Of a DNA stretch of 47,205 nucleotides, positions 32,672 to 41,535 are shown piece by piece; within the stretch, counting starts at the first letter, position 1; the number at the start of each line of letters is the position of its first letter. Under the pieces are notes generated by a model. It was not told where the DNA came from, did no database searches, and saw nothing but the letters and a program-made list of their open reading frames with translations. This DNA is from Actinobacteria bacterium UBA2286 (lineage in GTDB: Bacteria > Actinomycetota > Coriobacteriia > Anaerosomatales > Anaerosomataceae). Both the position numbers and the translations under genes were made by a program. The DNA lies in contig DDWM01000054.1 in assembly GCA_002345925.1 (NCBI GenBank), positions 39,379 through 86,583 on the forward strand, given 5' to 3'.

Positions 32672-33704
32672 TTCATCTCAAGACCGCGCGCCTCGAGGCA
32701 GACCTTCGCGCATCGCGATCTACCAGCGATTCGCCACCGCCATCGACGAGCTCGGTCGGTACGGCGGTCTGCCCACGCCGGTTGAGGCCAAACAGCTCTG
32801 GGACGACGTATGGTACCTCGAGGCGCATCACTCCACAGCGCTCGAGGGGAACACGCTTGTACTGCGCGAGGTCGAGCAGCTCCTGGAGCAGGGTCGGGCC
32901 GTTGGCTCGAAGGAACTCAAGGACTACATGGAGGTCCTCGGCTATTCCGAGGCCGCGCGCTGGGTCTACGAGCAAGGAGTTGCCCGGGGCGAGTACGGGC
33001 GCGATGGCTTGGTAAGCGTGACTGAAGTGCGCCATATTCACGAGCTTGCGATGTCGAGAGCCTGGGAGGTCGCGCCGCACCCGGACGCGTACCCGGACGA
33101 AGCACCCGGGGGCTTCCGCCGGCACGACATCCGTCCATTCACGGGTGGCATGACACCACCGACCCACCCGCTTGTCTCGGCGGGCGTTGCCGCCTGGGTT
33201 GAGCAGGTGAACCAGTTTGGGCAGGCGCTCTCCAGCGGCACACTCGGCATGATGGATGTCCCTGAAGTGCTGGCGGGAATCCATGCCGACTTCGAGCGAC
33301 TGCACCCATTCATAGACGGCAATGGACGGGTTGGACGGCTCTTGCTCAACCTTGTCCTCACTCGTCTTGGCTGGCCGCCGATCGTTATCTTCAAGGAGCA
33401 GCGGGGGCGGTATCTGAAGGCGCTCGACCGAGCGGATCATGGGGATTCGGGCCCGCTTGCGGAACTCATCGCGCGCTCGGTCGTGGACAACCTCCACCGC
33501 CTCATCCCCAACATCGCGGGGCCCGCGAAGTACGTACCGCTCGAGGCGCTGGTCGACGATGAGTTCAGCCTTGCTGCGCTTAAGCAGGCGGCCGGGCGTG
33601 GGCGCTTGGAGGCCATCATCGGTGCCGACGGACGCTATCGCTCAAGTCGCGCCGCTCTGAAGGCGTACAGGGCGTCCAAGTACAAGCGAGGCGGAAGCGA
33701 ATGA
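32664..33704 (+). CDS. Fic-domain protein inside the type I restriction operon (class II)
   Basis: A 346-aa Fic protein with the complete motif HPFIDGNGRVGR (His214) and an N-terminal inhibitory motif STALEGN. A Fic_N-like segment (VEAKQLWDDVWYLEAHHS) precedes it. GAGGAGGAG lies just upstream of the ATG. Its TGA overlaps the hsdR ATG (ATGA at 33701-33704), so synthesis is coupled to the restriction subunit. Fic enzymes modify proteins with AMP or similar groups; the partner here is unknown. Accessory genes between hsdS and hsdR are known in type I loci, so a linked defence role is likely. It is not closely similar to the Fic at 24428-25756. Confidence 0.9.
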   Translation: MTNSSQDRAPRGRPSRIAIYQRFATAIDELGRYGGLPTPVEAKQLWDDVWYLEAHHSTALEGNTLVLREVEQLLEQGRAVGSKELKDYMEVLGYSEAARWVYEQGVARGEYGRDGLVSVTEVRHIHELAMSRAWEVAPHPDAYPDEAPGGFRRHDIRPFTGGMTPPTHPLVSAGVAAWVEQVNQFGQALSSGTLGMMDVPEVLAGIHADFERLHPFIDGNGRVGRLLLNLVLTRLGWPPIVIFKEQRGRYLKALDRADHGDSGPLAELIARSVVDNLHRLIPNIAGPAKYVPLEALVDDEFSLAALKQAAGRGRLEAIIGADGRYRSSRAALKAYRASKYKRGGSE

Positions 33705-36700
33705 GCGAACTGTGTGGGGGAGTGCGCTACGACCCGATCGCCGTGAGCGCGGAGAGCACGGTCGTCTCCGAGTACCTCGCGGACGCGGTCGAGGAGACGG
33801 CGTATCAGTCTGAGGCCGCTCTGGAGCAGGCGTTCATCAAACTCCTGGAGTCCCAGGCTTATGAGTACTTGCCGCTCACGAGCGAGGCCGAGCTTGTCGC
33901 GAATCTGCGCACACAACTTGAGGCCCTCAATGGGATCACCTTCAGTGATGCAGAGTGGGAGCGGTTCTTCTCGGAGAAGATCGCTGGCGCAAATGAAGGC
34001 CCGACAGAGAAGACCGTTCGCATCCAGGAAGACCACGTTCAGATCCTGAAGCGCGATGACGGGTCCACCAAGAACGTCATGCTCATCGACAAGACCAACA
34101 TCCACAACAACCGGCTGCAGGTCATCAACCAATACGAAGTCGCGCAGGACGAAGGCGGTGCGGCGCGGTCGAACCGGTATGACGTAACGGTACTGGTCAA
34201 CGGTTTGCCGATGGTCCACGTCGAGCTCAAACGCCGCGGTGTGGACATCCGCGAGGCGTTCAACCAGATCAACCGCTACCAGCGCGACAGCTTCTGGGCC
34301 GGCTCCGGCCTCTTCGACTATGTTCAGCTCTTCGTGATCAGCAACGGCACGCTCACCAAGTACTACTCCAACACGACCCGTCGTCAGCACGTGAGCGAGA
34401 TGTCAGGCGCGAAGCGCGTTCGCAAGACCTCTAACACCTTCGAGTTCAGCTCATGGTGGGCCGATGCAGCGAACAGGCCGATCCAGGATCTGCCCGCGTT
34501 CGCCAAGACCTTCTTCGCGAAGCATGCGTTGCTCAACATCCTGACCAAGTACTGTGTGCTCACTGCCGACCGGATGCTGCTTGTGATGCGGCCGTATCAG
34601 ATCGTCGCGACCGAGCGCATCTTGCAGAAGATCGAGATATCCACGAACTACCGTCAGCTCGGCAAGATCACCGCCGGCGGCTACATCTGGCACACGACCG
34701 GTTCCGGCAAGACGCTCACCAGCTTCAAGACAGCGCAGCTGGCGACCAAGCTCCCAAGCGTCGACAAGGTGCTCTTCGTCGTCGACCGCAAGGACCTCGA
34801 CTACCAGACGATGCGCGAATACGACAGGTTCGAGAAGGGCGCCGCGAACTCGAACACGTCGACTGCGGTTCTCAAGCGCCAACTGGAAGACCCCTCGGCG
34901 AAAATCATCATCACGACCATCCAGAAGCTCTCGACCTTCATCGGCTCCAACAAGGGTCACAGCATCTACGACGGGCATGTCGTCATCATCTTCGACGAGT
35001 GTCACCGCTCTCAGTTCGGCGACATGCACACTGCGATCACCAAGGCGTTCAAGCGCTACAACCTCTTCGGCTTCACGGGAACGCCGATCTTCTCGGCTAA
35101 CGCGGGTAGCGGCGGCAATCCGCAGCTCAAAACCACGGAGCAGGCGTTTGGGGAGAAGCTGCACACGTACACGATCGTCGACGCGATCAGCGACAAGAAC
35201 GTGCTGCCGTTCCGCATCGACTACGTCAACACGATCAAGTTGCCGGAGGGCATCACCGACAAACAGGTCTCGGCGATCGACACCGAGAACGCGCTTATCG
35301 CTCCCCAACGGCTCCGGGAGATCGTCGCCTACACGCTGGAGCACTTCGACCAGAAGACCAAGCGGGCCGAGCACTACTCGCTTTCCGGCAAGCGAGTACG
35401 TGGCTTCAACGCACTGTTCGCGACTGCATCGATCGACGCGGCCAAGCGGTACTACCTGGAGTTCAAGGAGCAGCAAGCGGGTTTCGTCCCCGATCGCAGG
35501 CTGAAGGTCGGGATCATCTACTCGTACGCCGCGAACGAGGCTGTCGACGACTACTTAGACGAAGAGGGCTTTGAGACCAGCGCCCTCGACCAGTCCTCGC
35601 GCGACTTCCTGGATGCGGCCATCGCCGACTACAACGCGATGTTCAACACGAGCTTCGATACCTCGGCTGACAAGTTCCAGAACTACTACAAGGACCTCTC
35701 GCTGCGGATGAAGAACCGCGAGATCGACCTAGTCATCGTCGTGAACATGTTCCTCACCGGCTTTGACGCGACGACCCTCAACACGCTCTTCGCCGACAAG
35801 AACCTGCGCGCTCATGGTCTCGTTCAGGCGTACTCGCGTACGAACCGGATCCTTAACTCCGTGAAGACATACGGCAACATCGTGTCTTTCCGCGACCTGG
35901 AGGAAGAGACCAACGACGCCATCGCCCTCTTTGGCAACAAGGACGCCTGCGGGATCGTGCTGCTCAAGCCCTACGCCGAGTACTACGCCGAATACGCTGA
36001 GAAGATCGCGCAGCTTCTGGAGGAGTTCCCGCTCGGGAAGCCGATCATGGGCGAGACGGAGCAGAAGGCGTTCATCCTGCTCTTTGGAGCGATACTTCGA
36101 CTGCAGAATATCCTCACGTCATTCGACGACTTCAGTGGCAACGAGATCCTCTCGGCTCGACAGGGCCAGGATTACCGAAGTGTGTATCTCGACCTCTACG
36201 CCGAGTTCCGTCGCATGGCGGAGAAGGAGTCGATCAACGACGACATCGTCTTTGAGATCGAGCTCATCAAGCAGGTCGAGATCAACGTCGATTACATCCT
36301 GATGCTCGTGGAGAAGTGGCGTGCGTCTCACGGTGACGGGGATGACAAGGAGATTCGCGCGTCGATCAGTCGTGCAATCGACGCCAGCCCGAGCCTGCGC
36401 AACAAGAAGGACCTCATCGAGGCCTTCGTCGATTCCGTCTCGGCCAAAGGCGAGATCGACGAGGAGTGGCAGGCGTTCATCCTCGCCCGGCGCGAGGCTG
36501 AGCTTGCAGCGATTATCGATGCCGAGGGGCTTCGCCCGGATGAGACCCGCGCGTTCATCGAGACGGCTTTCCGCGACGGTGCGATACAGGGCACGGGGAC
36601 AGGAATCACTAAGGTGCTGCCACCGGGGTCGCGCTTCTCGCCCGGGGGTGAGCACAGCGCGAAGAAGCAGCGGGTGTTGCGGAAGCTAGGCGAGTTCTTC

Positions 36701-36736
36701 GAGCGGTTCTTCGGGCTTGGTGGGAGTGGAGAGTAG
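33701..36736 (+). CDS. hsdR: Type I restriction-modification system, restriction subunit
   Basis: A 1011-aa endonuclease and translocase. The N-terminal nuclease has the PD-(D/E)XK pattern with VELKRRG near residue 174 and a following Gln in FNQINRYQ. The SF2 motor has HTTGSGKTLTSF near residue 330, DECHRSQFGDM, and a helicase C part with VNMFLTGFDATTLNTL and QAYSRTNRI. The length is typical of HsdR. With HsdM and HsdS it cleaves unmodified DNA. The start overlaps the fic stop. It ends the operon; 68 bp of non-coding sequence follow. Confidence 0.95.
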   Translation: MSELCGGVRYDPIAVSAESTVVSEYLADAVEETAYQSEAALEQAFIKLLESQAYEYLPLTSEAELVANLRTQLEALNGITFSDAEWERFFSEKIAGANEGPTEKTVRIQEDHVQILKRDDGSTKNVMLIDKTNIHNNRLQVINQYEVAQDEGGAARSNRYDVTVLVNGLPMVHVELKRRGVDIREAFNQINRYQRDSFWAGSGLFDYVQLFVISNGTLTKYYSNTTRRQHVSEMSGAKRVRKTSNTFEFSSWWADAANRPIQDLPAFAKTFFAKHALLNILTKYCVLTADRMLLVMRPYQIVATERILQKIEISTNYRQLGKITAGGYIWHTTGSGKTLTSFKTAQLATKLPSVDKVLFVVDRKDLDYQTMREYDRFEKGAANSNTSTAVLKRQLEDPSAKIIITTIQKLSTFIGSNKGHSIYDGHVVIIFDECHRSQFGDMHTAITKAFKRYNLFGFTGTPIFSANAGSGGNPQLKTTEQAFGEKLHTYTIVDAISDKNVLPFRIDYVNTIKLPEGITDKQVSAIDTENALIAPQRLREIVAYTLEHFDQKTKRAEHYSLSGKRVRGFNALFATASIDAAKRYYLEFKEQQAGFVPDRRLKVGIIYSYAANEAVDDYLDEEGFETSALDQSSRDFLDAAIADYNAMFNTSFDTSADKFQNYYKDLSLRMKNREIDLVIVVNMFLTGFDATTLNTLFADKNLRAHGLVQAYSRTNRILNSVKTYGNIVSFRDLEEETNDAIALFGNKDACGIVLLKPYAEYYAEYAEKIAQLLEEFPLGKPIMGETEQKAFILLFGAILRLQNILTSFDDFSGNEILSARQGQDYRSVYLDLYAEFRRMAEKESINDDIVFEIELIKQVEINVDYILMLVEKWRASHGDGDDKEIRASISRAIDASPSLRNKKDLIEAFVDSVSAKGEIDEEWQAFILARREAELAAIIDAEGLRPDETRAFIETAFRDGAIQGTGTGITKVLPPGSRFSPGGEHSAKKQRVLRKLGEFFERFFGLGGSGE

Positions 36737-36804
36737 CGACGGGAAGTTGTCAGGGTCCGGAGTTAGAGTGACTTTCATATTCATACGGAATTGGGGGCAG
36801 AGCA

Positions 36805-37776
36805 GTGGCGACTTTCGGATCTCTGAGCAAGGTGGATCTACGGCAGGCCTGGGCGAACGAGGCAGCTCAGTTCACGCCGTGGGTGGCTGAGAACCTCGCC
36901 CTGCTCGGCGACGCAATCGGACTTTCGTTGGAGCTCGATCAGACCGAGAAGCCGGTGGGCAGCTTCTCGGCAGATATCCTATGCAGGGATACGTTGACCT
37001 CTCGCCTCGTGCTCATCGAGAACCAGATTGAACGCACAGATCACACACACCTCGGACAAACGATTACATACGCCTCGGGGATTGGCGCCTCAACCGTGGT
37101 CTGGATTGCGGCCCAGTTCAGGGACGAGCATCGCGCCGCGCTCGACTGGCTGAATGAGCATACAGATGAGGACCTCGCCTTCTTCGGCCTGGAAATCGAG
37201 GTTTGGCGCATCGGCGATTCGGCTATGGCACCCAAGTTCAATGTCGTATGCAAGCCGAACGATTGGGCTCGTCAGGTACACGCCGCCGCGGGCAATCCCG
37301 CCGCAATAACCCCGCTACAGAGCGCGCAGCTGGAATTCTGGACCCAGTTCGTTGAGCTGGCCAAGGAATCGCAGAGCGCATTACGGTCGAGTAAGCCAGC
37401 TCCATACAATTGGACGAGTCATCCCCTCGGGAGAACCGGCTTCTGGCTGAGCTCTGTCTGGTCATCGTGGAACTCCGAGACCAATACGGCCGGAGGCGAG
37501 CTTCGCGAGGAGATTGTGCTTCAGTCAGCGTCGTCGAAGGAGAGCTACGCGAAGTTACTCGAGCGACGAGCAGAGGTCGAAGCCGCATTAGCAGCCGCAG
37601 GAGTCCCTGAGCCGATTCAGTGGTACAACCCAGAGAGCGCCCAGGTATGTCGCATCTACGTGCGCCGCGACGCCAGTTTGGAGAACCGAGAGGACTGGCC
37701 GCATCAGCAGCGGTGGCTGCTCGATCGAGCGGAGGCATTCACCAAGGTTATTGCTCCGCTCGTGAAGCAGCTGTGA
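36805..37776 (+). CDS. DUF4268-domain protein (restriction-endonuclease-like fold)
   Basis: A 323-aa protein of the DUF4268 family, recognised by VDLRQAWANEAAQFTPWVAE, GSFSADILCRD, LVLIENQIERTDHTHLGQ and FGLEIEVWRIGDS. The D...ENQ...HLGQ spacing resembles a PD-(D/E)XK core with ENQ replacing ExK. Members occur often beside restriction systems and in defence islands; the activity is unproven. The start is GTG at 36805 after a GGGGG ribosome site. The gene is 68 bp from hsdR and 43 bp from the next gene, so it may belong to either group. Confidence 0.8.
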   Translation: MATFGSLSKVDLRQAWANEAAQFTPWVAENLALLGDAIGLSLELDQTEKPVGSFSADILCRDTLTSRLVLIENQIERTDHTHLGQTITYASGIGASTVVWIAAQFRDEHRAALDWLNEHTDEDLAFFGLEIEVWRIGDSAMAPKFNVVCKPNDWARQVHAAAGNPAAITPLQSAQLEFWTQFVELAKESQSALRSSKPAPYNWTSHPLGRTGFWLSSVWSSWNSETNTAGGELREEIVLQSASSKESYAKLLERRAEVEAALAAAGVPEPIQWYNPESAQVCRIYVRRDASLENREDWPHQQRWLLDRAEAFTKVIAPLVKQL

Positions 37777-37819
37777 GCACTGGTATCGATTTGCACGGAG
37801 GCAACTAGGGGGGAGCACA

Positions 37820-38854
37820 ATGCTTGTCGCGCTCACCGATAGAACTGAAGTCTCGGCCGCCTACGCTCAGTTTGTCGAGGGGCTGAACGCAGGCAGCTCT
37901 CCGATGCGAAAGAGGGTCGGCTGGCCAAGCGGCACGGGCGAATTTGAGGTATTCTGGCGCCCAAGTGAGCGACTTTGGAGCCTTTTTGACCCCAGCCGTA
38001 CCAGCAACCGGTACTGGTGCTGCTTCGGCCCCGACGATCCAACCAACGCAAGGATCCTCAGTATCAGCTGCGAGATCAACTTCGCGTTCGAAGGCATCAA
38101 CCGGCGAGTGGCGGGTGTGTTCTTGCGGGATGAGGATGGGCGCATCTACGTAGGCCACAGCGGCAACGTCGGCGGCGGCCGCAAGGGAGTAGGTAAGACG
38201 GCATTCCTGAGCTACTACGATTCTCCCGTGCGCGAACCTGTGGATTGGCCGGACGGCAGGACGACCGAGATGCTCGTCATCGGAATGCTGGGCTCGGATA
38301 GTTTCGTGAACAGCGTCGCTGCCTTTGTCTCGGAGGTGGCATCGTTCAAAGAAGACGCCACGCATGGAAGGACAAGGCAACTGCCTTCGGGTGTCAGCGA
38401 TGACCATGACTCTGTGCTCGGGGCCTACTTCCCCGAGTCGTTACTTGGCTCGGCGAGCTTTGAACAGAAGACGAGGAAGATAGAAGTACGCCTCGCTCAC
38501 GGACCCGTGGTGCATGCCCTGCGCGAGGCCGTCGAGTCTTCTGGGCTTCAGGCGAAGAAGAACAGCCGCATTGATCTCGCAGCCGTGACCCTGGGTGGCG
38601 AGCTGCGCACGATCTTCGAGGTGAAGACGGCGATCGACTGGAACTCGGTCTACGGCGCGATAGGGCAGTTGATGTACTACGGCAAGACCGGCGTTCATGT
38701 GCCACGGCGTCTAGCAGCCGTGCTTCCTGCTGGCGGACCGACCGATCTGGACGCACGACTAAAGGCCATTGGGCTCGATGTTGTCCGGTACGCATACGCC
38801 GACGGGCGGCCGGTATTCAGCGGCCTGGAAGAAGCGTTGGGCCAACAGGGGTGA
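37820..38854 (+). CDS. Unrecognised protein with C-terminal nuclease-like domain
   Basis: A 344-aa protein I cannot name. The N-terminal part has a tryptophan-rich region (VFWRPSERLW, RYWCCFGPDD) and GHSGNVGGGRKGVGKTAFL, which looks like a P-loop by eye but is in a beta-rich context and probably is not one. The C-terminal 80 residues have RIDLAAVTLGGELRTIFEVK and GAIGQLMYYGKTG, the D...ExK...Q pattern of a restriction-endonuclease fold. AGGGGGGAG precedes the ATG. It is followed by two tightly packed genes (gap of seven bases, then overlap), suggesting one operon. Role in defence is inferred from position and fold. Confidence 0.65.
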   Translation: MLVALTDRTEVSAAYAQFVEGLNAGSSPMRKRVGWPSGTGEFEVFWRPSERLWSLFDPSRTSNRYWCCFGPDDPTNARILSISCEINFAFEGINRRVAGVFLRDEDGRIYVGHSGNVGGGRKGVGKTAFLSYYDSPVREPVDWPDGRTTEMLVIGMLGSDSFVNSVAAFVSEVASFKEDATHGRTRQLPSGVSDDHDSVLGAYFPESLLGSASFEQKTRKIEVRLAHGPVVHALREAVESSGLQAKKNSRIDLAAVTLGGELRTIFEVKTAIDWNSVYGAIGQLMYYGKTGVHVPRRLAAVLPAGGPTDLDARLKAIGLDVVRYAYADGRPVFSGLEEALGQQG

Positions 38855-38861
38855 GCGAAGA

Positions 38862-39746
38862 GTGACCTACGAAGATGCAACAAGGAATCCTGACGCGTGC
38901 GTGGCGGCGGTCGAGATTCGAACCGCCAGCCTGCTGTTCGAGGACGTCCTTACACGGCGCGCTGCGGCCCAAGAACAGGGCGTGCGGCAGGTCTCCAGTC
39001 GACTGGAGGCAATCTTCCGGTATCGGCTTGAGGAGATCGAGGCGCAGGCCCGCGTGCGTCTGAGGTTGGGCGCTCCACCCTCGCTGCGACTACTGACGGG
39101 GATCTCGCAGCTCGAGGTGCCCATGAACCGTGTGCTCGGGTGGATCTTCGATCCAAGCCGAAGGGGCGATGCGGCGTGCATCGCGCTGACCGAACTCGCA
39201 AGGTTCCTGGAGTTTGAGACGCTGCTCAGAGACATTGAAGCGGGCGAGGTTCCCGAAGTGCTTGTTGAATCGAGTCCGGATGTTGCGCTCACGAACCGGC
39301 AGCCAGATCTGATGATCGGCACAACCAACGCAGCGCTGCTGATTGAGAACAAGGTTGACTCTCCTGAGAGTGGCGAGGGCCAGTATGCGGACTACCTTTC
39401 TGTGCTCACCGACTGGGCCAAGTCGAGGGACGCGCGGGCCTACTTGTTCTCGCGGCGAAAGCGAACGCCTCCGGCCGGCTGGGCCGGCTCTTTCTCCCAT
39501 CAGGATCTAGGAGTGCAGATCTTCAGGAGGTTGGCTGAGGAAGAGACGAGTCTGCCCTTTTGGGACCGTGTCGTTTATGGGCTGCTCGCGGGAGACCTCG
39601 ATCCCGATCTCTCTATGGAGACACCGGCCGAAATCGCGCAAGTGCTCGCCGGGCGACAGAGCCCGGTTGTCCGTGCAACCAGTCTCAGTAGACTCATACA
39701 GCGTCCGACAATCGACCTAGGGCAGGGCAGTGCAGATGTGGGATGA
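38862..39746 (+). CDS. PD-(D/E)XK nuclease superfamily protein (PDDEXK_4-like)
   Basis: A 294-aa protein. The recognisable parts are EVPMNRVLGWIFDPSRRGD, RQPDLMIGTTNAALLIENK and GEGQYADYLSVLTDWA, the D...ENK...Q order seen in PDDEXK_4-type proteins. I chose the GTG at 38862, seven bases past the previous stop; the frame is open further upstream, but that part overlaps the neighbour. The next gene starts inside its last codons, so the two are coupled. Many relatives sit in defence or mobile regions; the target is unknown. Confidence 0.72.
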   Translation: MTYEDATRNPDACVAAVEIRTASLLFEDVLTRRAAAQEQGVRQVSSRLEAIFRYRLEEIEAQARVRLRLGAPPSLRLLTGISQLEVPMNRVLGWIFDPSRRGDAACIALTELARFLEFETLLRDIEAGEVPEVLVESSPDVALTNRQPDLMIGTTNAALLIENKVDSPESGEGQYADYLSVLTDWAKSRDARAYLFSRRKRTPPAGWAGSFSHQDLGVQIFRRLAEEETSLPFWDRVVYGLLAGDLDPDLSMETPAEIAQVLAGRQSPVVRATSLSRLIQRPTIDLGQGSADVG

Positions 39747-40731
39747 CCTGGTTGGCGCATACGAAGAGAAGCTAGACGTGCTTGAGGCGGCACGGGGCAG
39801 CTTCGCACAAGAGGTTGCGGATGTCGTGAATGAAGCGGGTCACCAGCTTGAGGACGCGCTTAGGGCACAGCTTCACGAATGTGGGTGTCTGGTCGGCGCC
39901 GCATCTCAAGATCAAGAAGAGAACGCTGTGTTCTCAGATGCCATTCGGTATCACCTGCCAATAAGCGATGCGTCAGGGACAACTCGACTTCGGTTCGGGC
40001 TGTGGGTAGCCTCGTGTTTTGGGGGGCCCGTCGCCACGATGCGAGTCGTACTTGAGATCGTCGCGCTTCCCGGGTCTCTACAGACTCAGGTGTGGGCGGC
40101 AAAGTGCGCGAGTCGGATTCCCGAGGCGATGCCTGGCGAACTCCTCGCTGTGGACGCTTTCCCGGATGTCCCCGCCGGGGGTCGAGTCATTCGTGTGGTT
40201 AGTCTCGGACTGGCCGATCGCGGCTCGCGTGAGGTGGCCGCTGAGGTCGGAGCAATCGCGCGTGAACTTGGAACGCAAATCATGCCACTGATTGAATTCC
40301 TGCGAGACGCTGCTGCGCCCTTGGTCAGGGCGGAACAAGCACTTCTCGCGTACAGGCCGATGCTCGAAACTCGGGCGCGTGCGGCTGATGCCGAGGTCTA
40401 CCCCAGTAAGGGCGGACTTGGTGACTACGAGGGCGGGAAGTACCTGCAAGTCGGCAGCTACTGGCTTTGTACGGCCCCGGCCAGCGGCAATTTGCTTGCA
40501 GAGAGCCAACGAGTGAATGAACCCCATATTCGAACCCTGGCTGGACGCCTCGGTCGCGAAGTCACGCGGCGTGTGCAACTTGGCTGCGTCGTGCTGACGG
40601 AAGAGGAGTTGCGCGATCCCGTGCGCACCGTAGCGGAGGACATTGCCGAGGCGTTCGATGTCTGGTTCGAGGCCAGGGCGGAGAATCGCGCTGCGGCCGA
40701 AGCGGAGATGAGCACCGACGGAACCGAGTGA
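39736..40731 (+). CDS. Unrecognised protein, third gene of the nuclease cluster
   Basis: A 331-aa protein with no family I recognise. The first 60 residues are charged and helical (LVGAYEEKLDVLEAARGSF). Then a mixed region follows, with YPSKGGLGDYEGGKYLQVG near the middle of the C-terminal half, and an acidic C-terminal helix. It has no membrane segment or catalytic motif visible by eye. The start is either ATG 39736 or GTG 39730; both overlap the end of the upstream gene. It is the last gene of the cluster. Confidence 0.6.
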   Translation: MWDDLVGAYEEKLDVLEAARGSFAQEVADVVNEAGHQLEDALRAQLHECGCLVGAASQDQEENAVFSDAIRYHLPISDASGTTRLRFGLWVASCFGGPVATMRVVLEIVALPGSLQTQVWAAKCASRIPEAMPGELLAVDAFPDVPAGGRVIRVVSLGLADRGSREVAAEVGAIARELGTQIMPLIEFLRDAAAPLVRAEQALLAYRPMLETRARAADAEVYPSKGGLGDYEGGKYLQVGSYWLCTAPASGNLLAESQRVNEPHIRTLAGRLGREVTRRVQLGCVVLTEEELRDPVRTVAEDIAEAFDVWFEARAENRAAAEAEMSTDGTE

Positions 40732-40830
40732 CGTTCACTTGGGGTGATTCGGATCAGCCGAAGAGAACGCGCGCAGCAAGCGCCGTCGTCGTCCGTGTCG
40801 TCTCAGATCGCAACTTCCCCCCAGAAACAA

Positions 40831-40857
40831 AAAGACGAGGTCAGATGCCCTGACCTC
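40831..40857 (-). terminator. Hairpin with a T-run on the minus strand
   Basis: A perfect eight-base stem, GAGGTCAG (40837-40844) and its complement (40850-40857), is preceded on the plus strand by AAACAAAAAGAC. Read on the minus strand this is a hairpin followed by GTCTTTTTGTTT, a good rho-independent terminator. No minus-strand gene lies to its right nearby. It sits in the 215-bp gap (40732-40946) where I see no other feature except the ribosome site of the next gene. Confidence 0.6.
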
Positions 40858-40946
40858 TGCTATTACCATACCATATCTAGGCCCCAATTTCGAGTCCTGT
40901 ATTCGCCCCCGAATCGGTGTATAACAACGTATTCGAGGTGAGGCGA

Positions 40947-41525
40947 ATGATTATTCCGTTCGGAGAAGACCCCGTTTCGATCCAGCGCATGGCGGCGGGT
41001 CAGGCGCTGGAATCCTGCAATCCGGTGATCGCGCGCCACGGCCTAGCTCTCTCGGCAGAGGACATCCAGGCGCTGGTGGCGGGGCGGCTCGATGCGCTGA
41101 AGATCGCCGAGCGCGTCGAGTTCGGCGGCGGTGTCGCGAAGGAGCTGGTACTGGCGTTCGCGAGCTCGCCGTACGTATCTCAATCGACGTTCGTTGAGAC
41201 CATCCTTGAGCTGCAGGAGCTGTTCTACGAGGTCAAGAACGAGTCGCTCGAGCAGATCTCCGACGATGACCTCATCGCTAAGATGCGATCGCTCTTCGAC
41301 GACGTGGCCAGTGGGGACCTGGGCTACCTGGAGCAGGCGCTCCTCGAGGGTCTGGCGCGCCACGTGCGCGAGGAACCTCTCGGCGGAACTGATGCTGCCG
41401 AACCTGGAGCCGACGAAGCCGCCATGAATGCGGTGACGCTCGCGCACCACCGCTACAACGTGTCGGAGTGGGTGGACGAGACGTACGCGCCCGCGTGGGA
41501 CGGCGCGAGCTGGCTCGACGAATAG
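40947..41525 (+). CDS. DUF6323-like protein of unknown function
   Basis: A 192-aa soluble protein. The N-terminal segment RMAAGQALESCNPVIARHGLALSAEDIQALVAGR and later FASSPYVSQSTFVETILELQ resemble DUF6323 as I recall it; this is not verified. The last third is acidic and contains a YNVSEWVDETYAPAW motif. I chose the ATG at 40947, which has GAGGTGAGG upstream, over an in-frame GTG 30 bases before. The next gene starts ten bases after the stop, so they form an operon. Function unknown. Confidence 0.6.
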   Translation: MIIPFGEDPVSIQRMAAGQALESCNPVIARHGLALSAEDIQALVAGRLDALKIAERVEFGGGVAKELVLAFASSPYVSQSTFVETILELQELFYEVKNESLEQISDDDLIAKMRSLFDDVASGDLGYLEQALLEGLARHVREEPLGGTDAAEPGADEAAMNAVTLAHHRYNVSEWVDETYAPAWDGASWLDE

Positions 41526-41535
41526 GAGGCGCCTG

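Noticed and set aside
38161..38205. P-loop NTPase in the protein at 37820-38854 (GGGRKGVGKT)
   Set aside because: The glycine-rich string resembles Walker A, but no Walker B or NTPase context follows, so I do not claim ATP binding.
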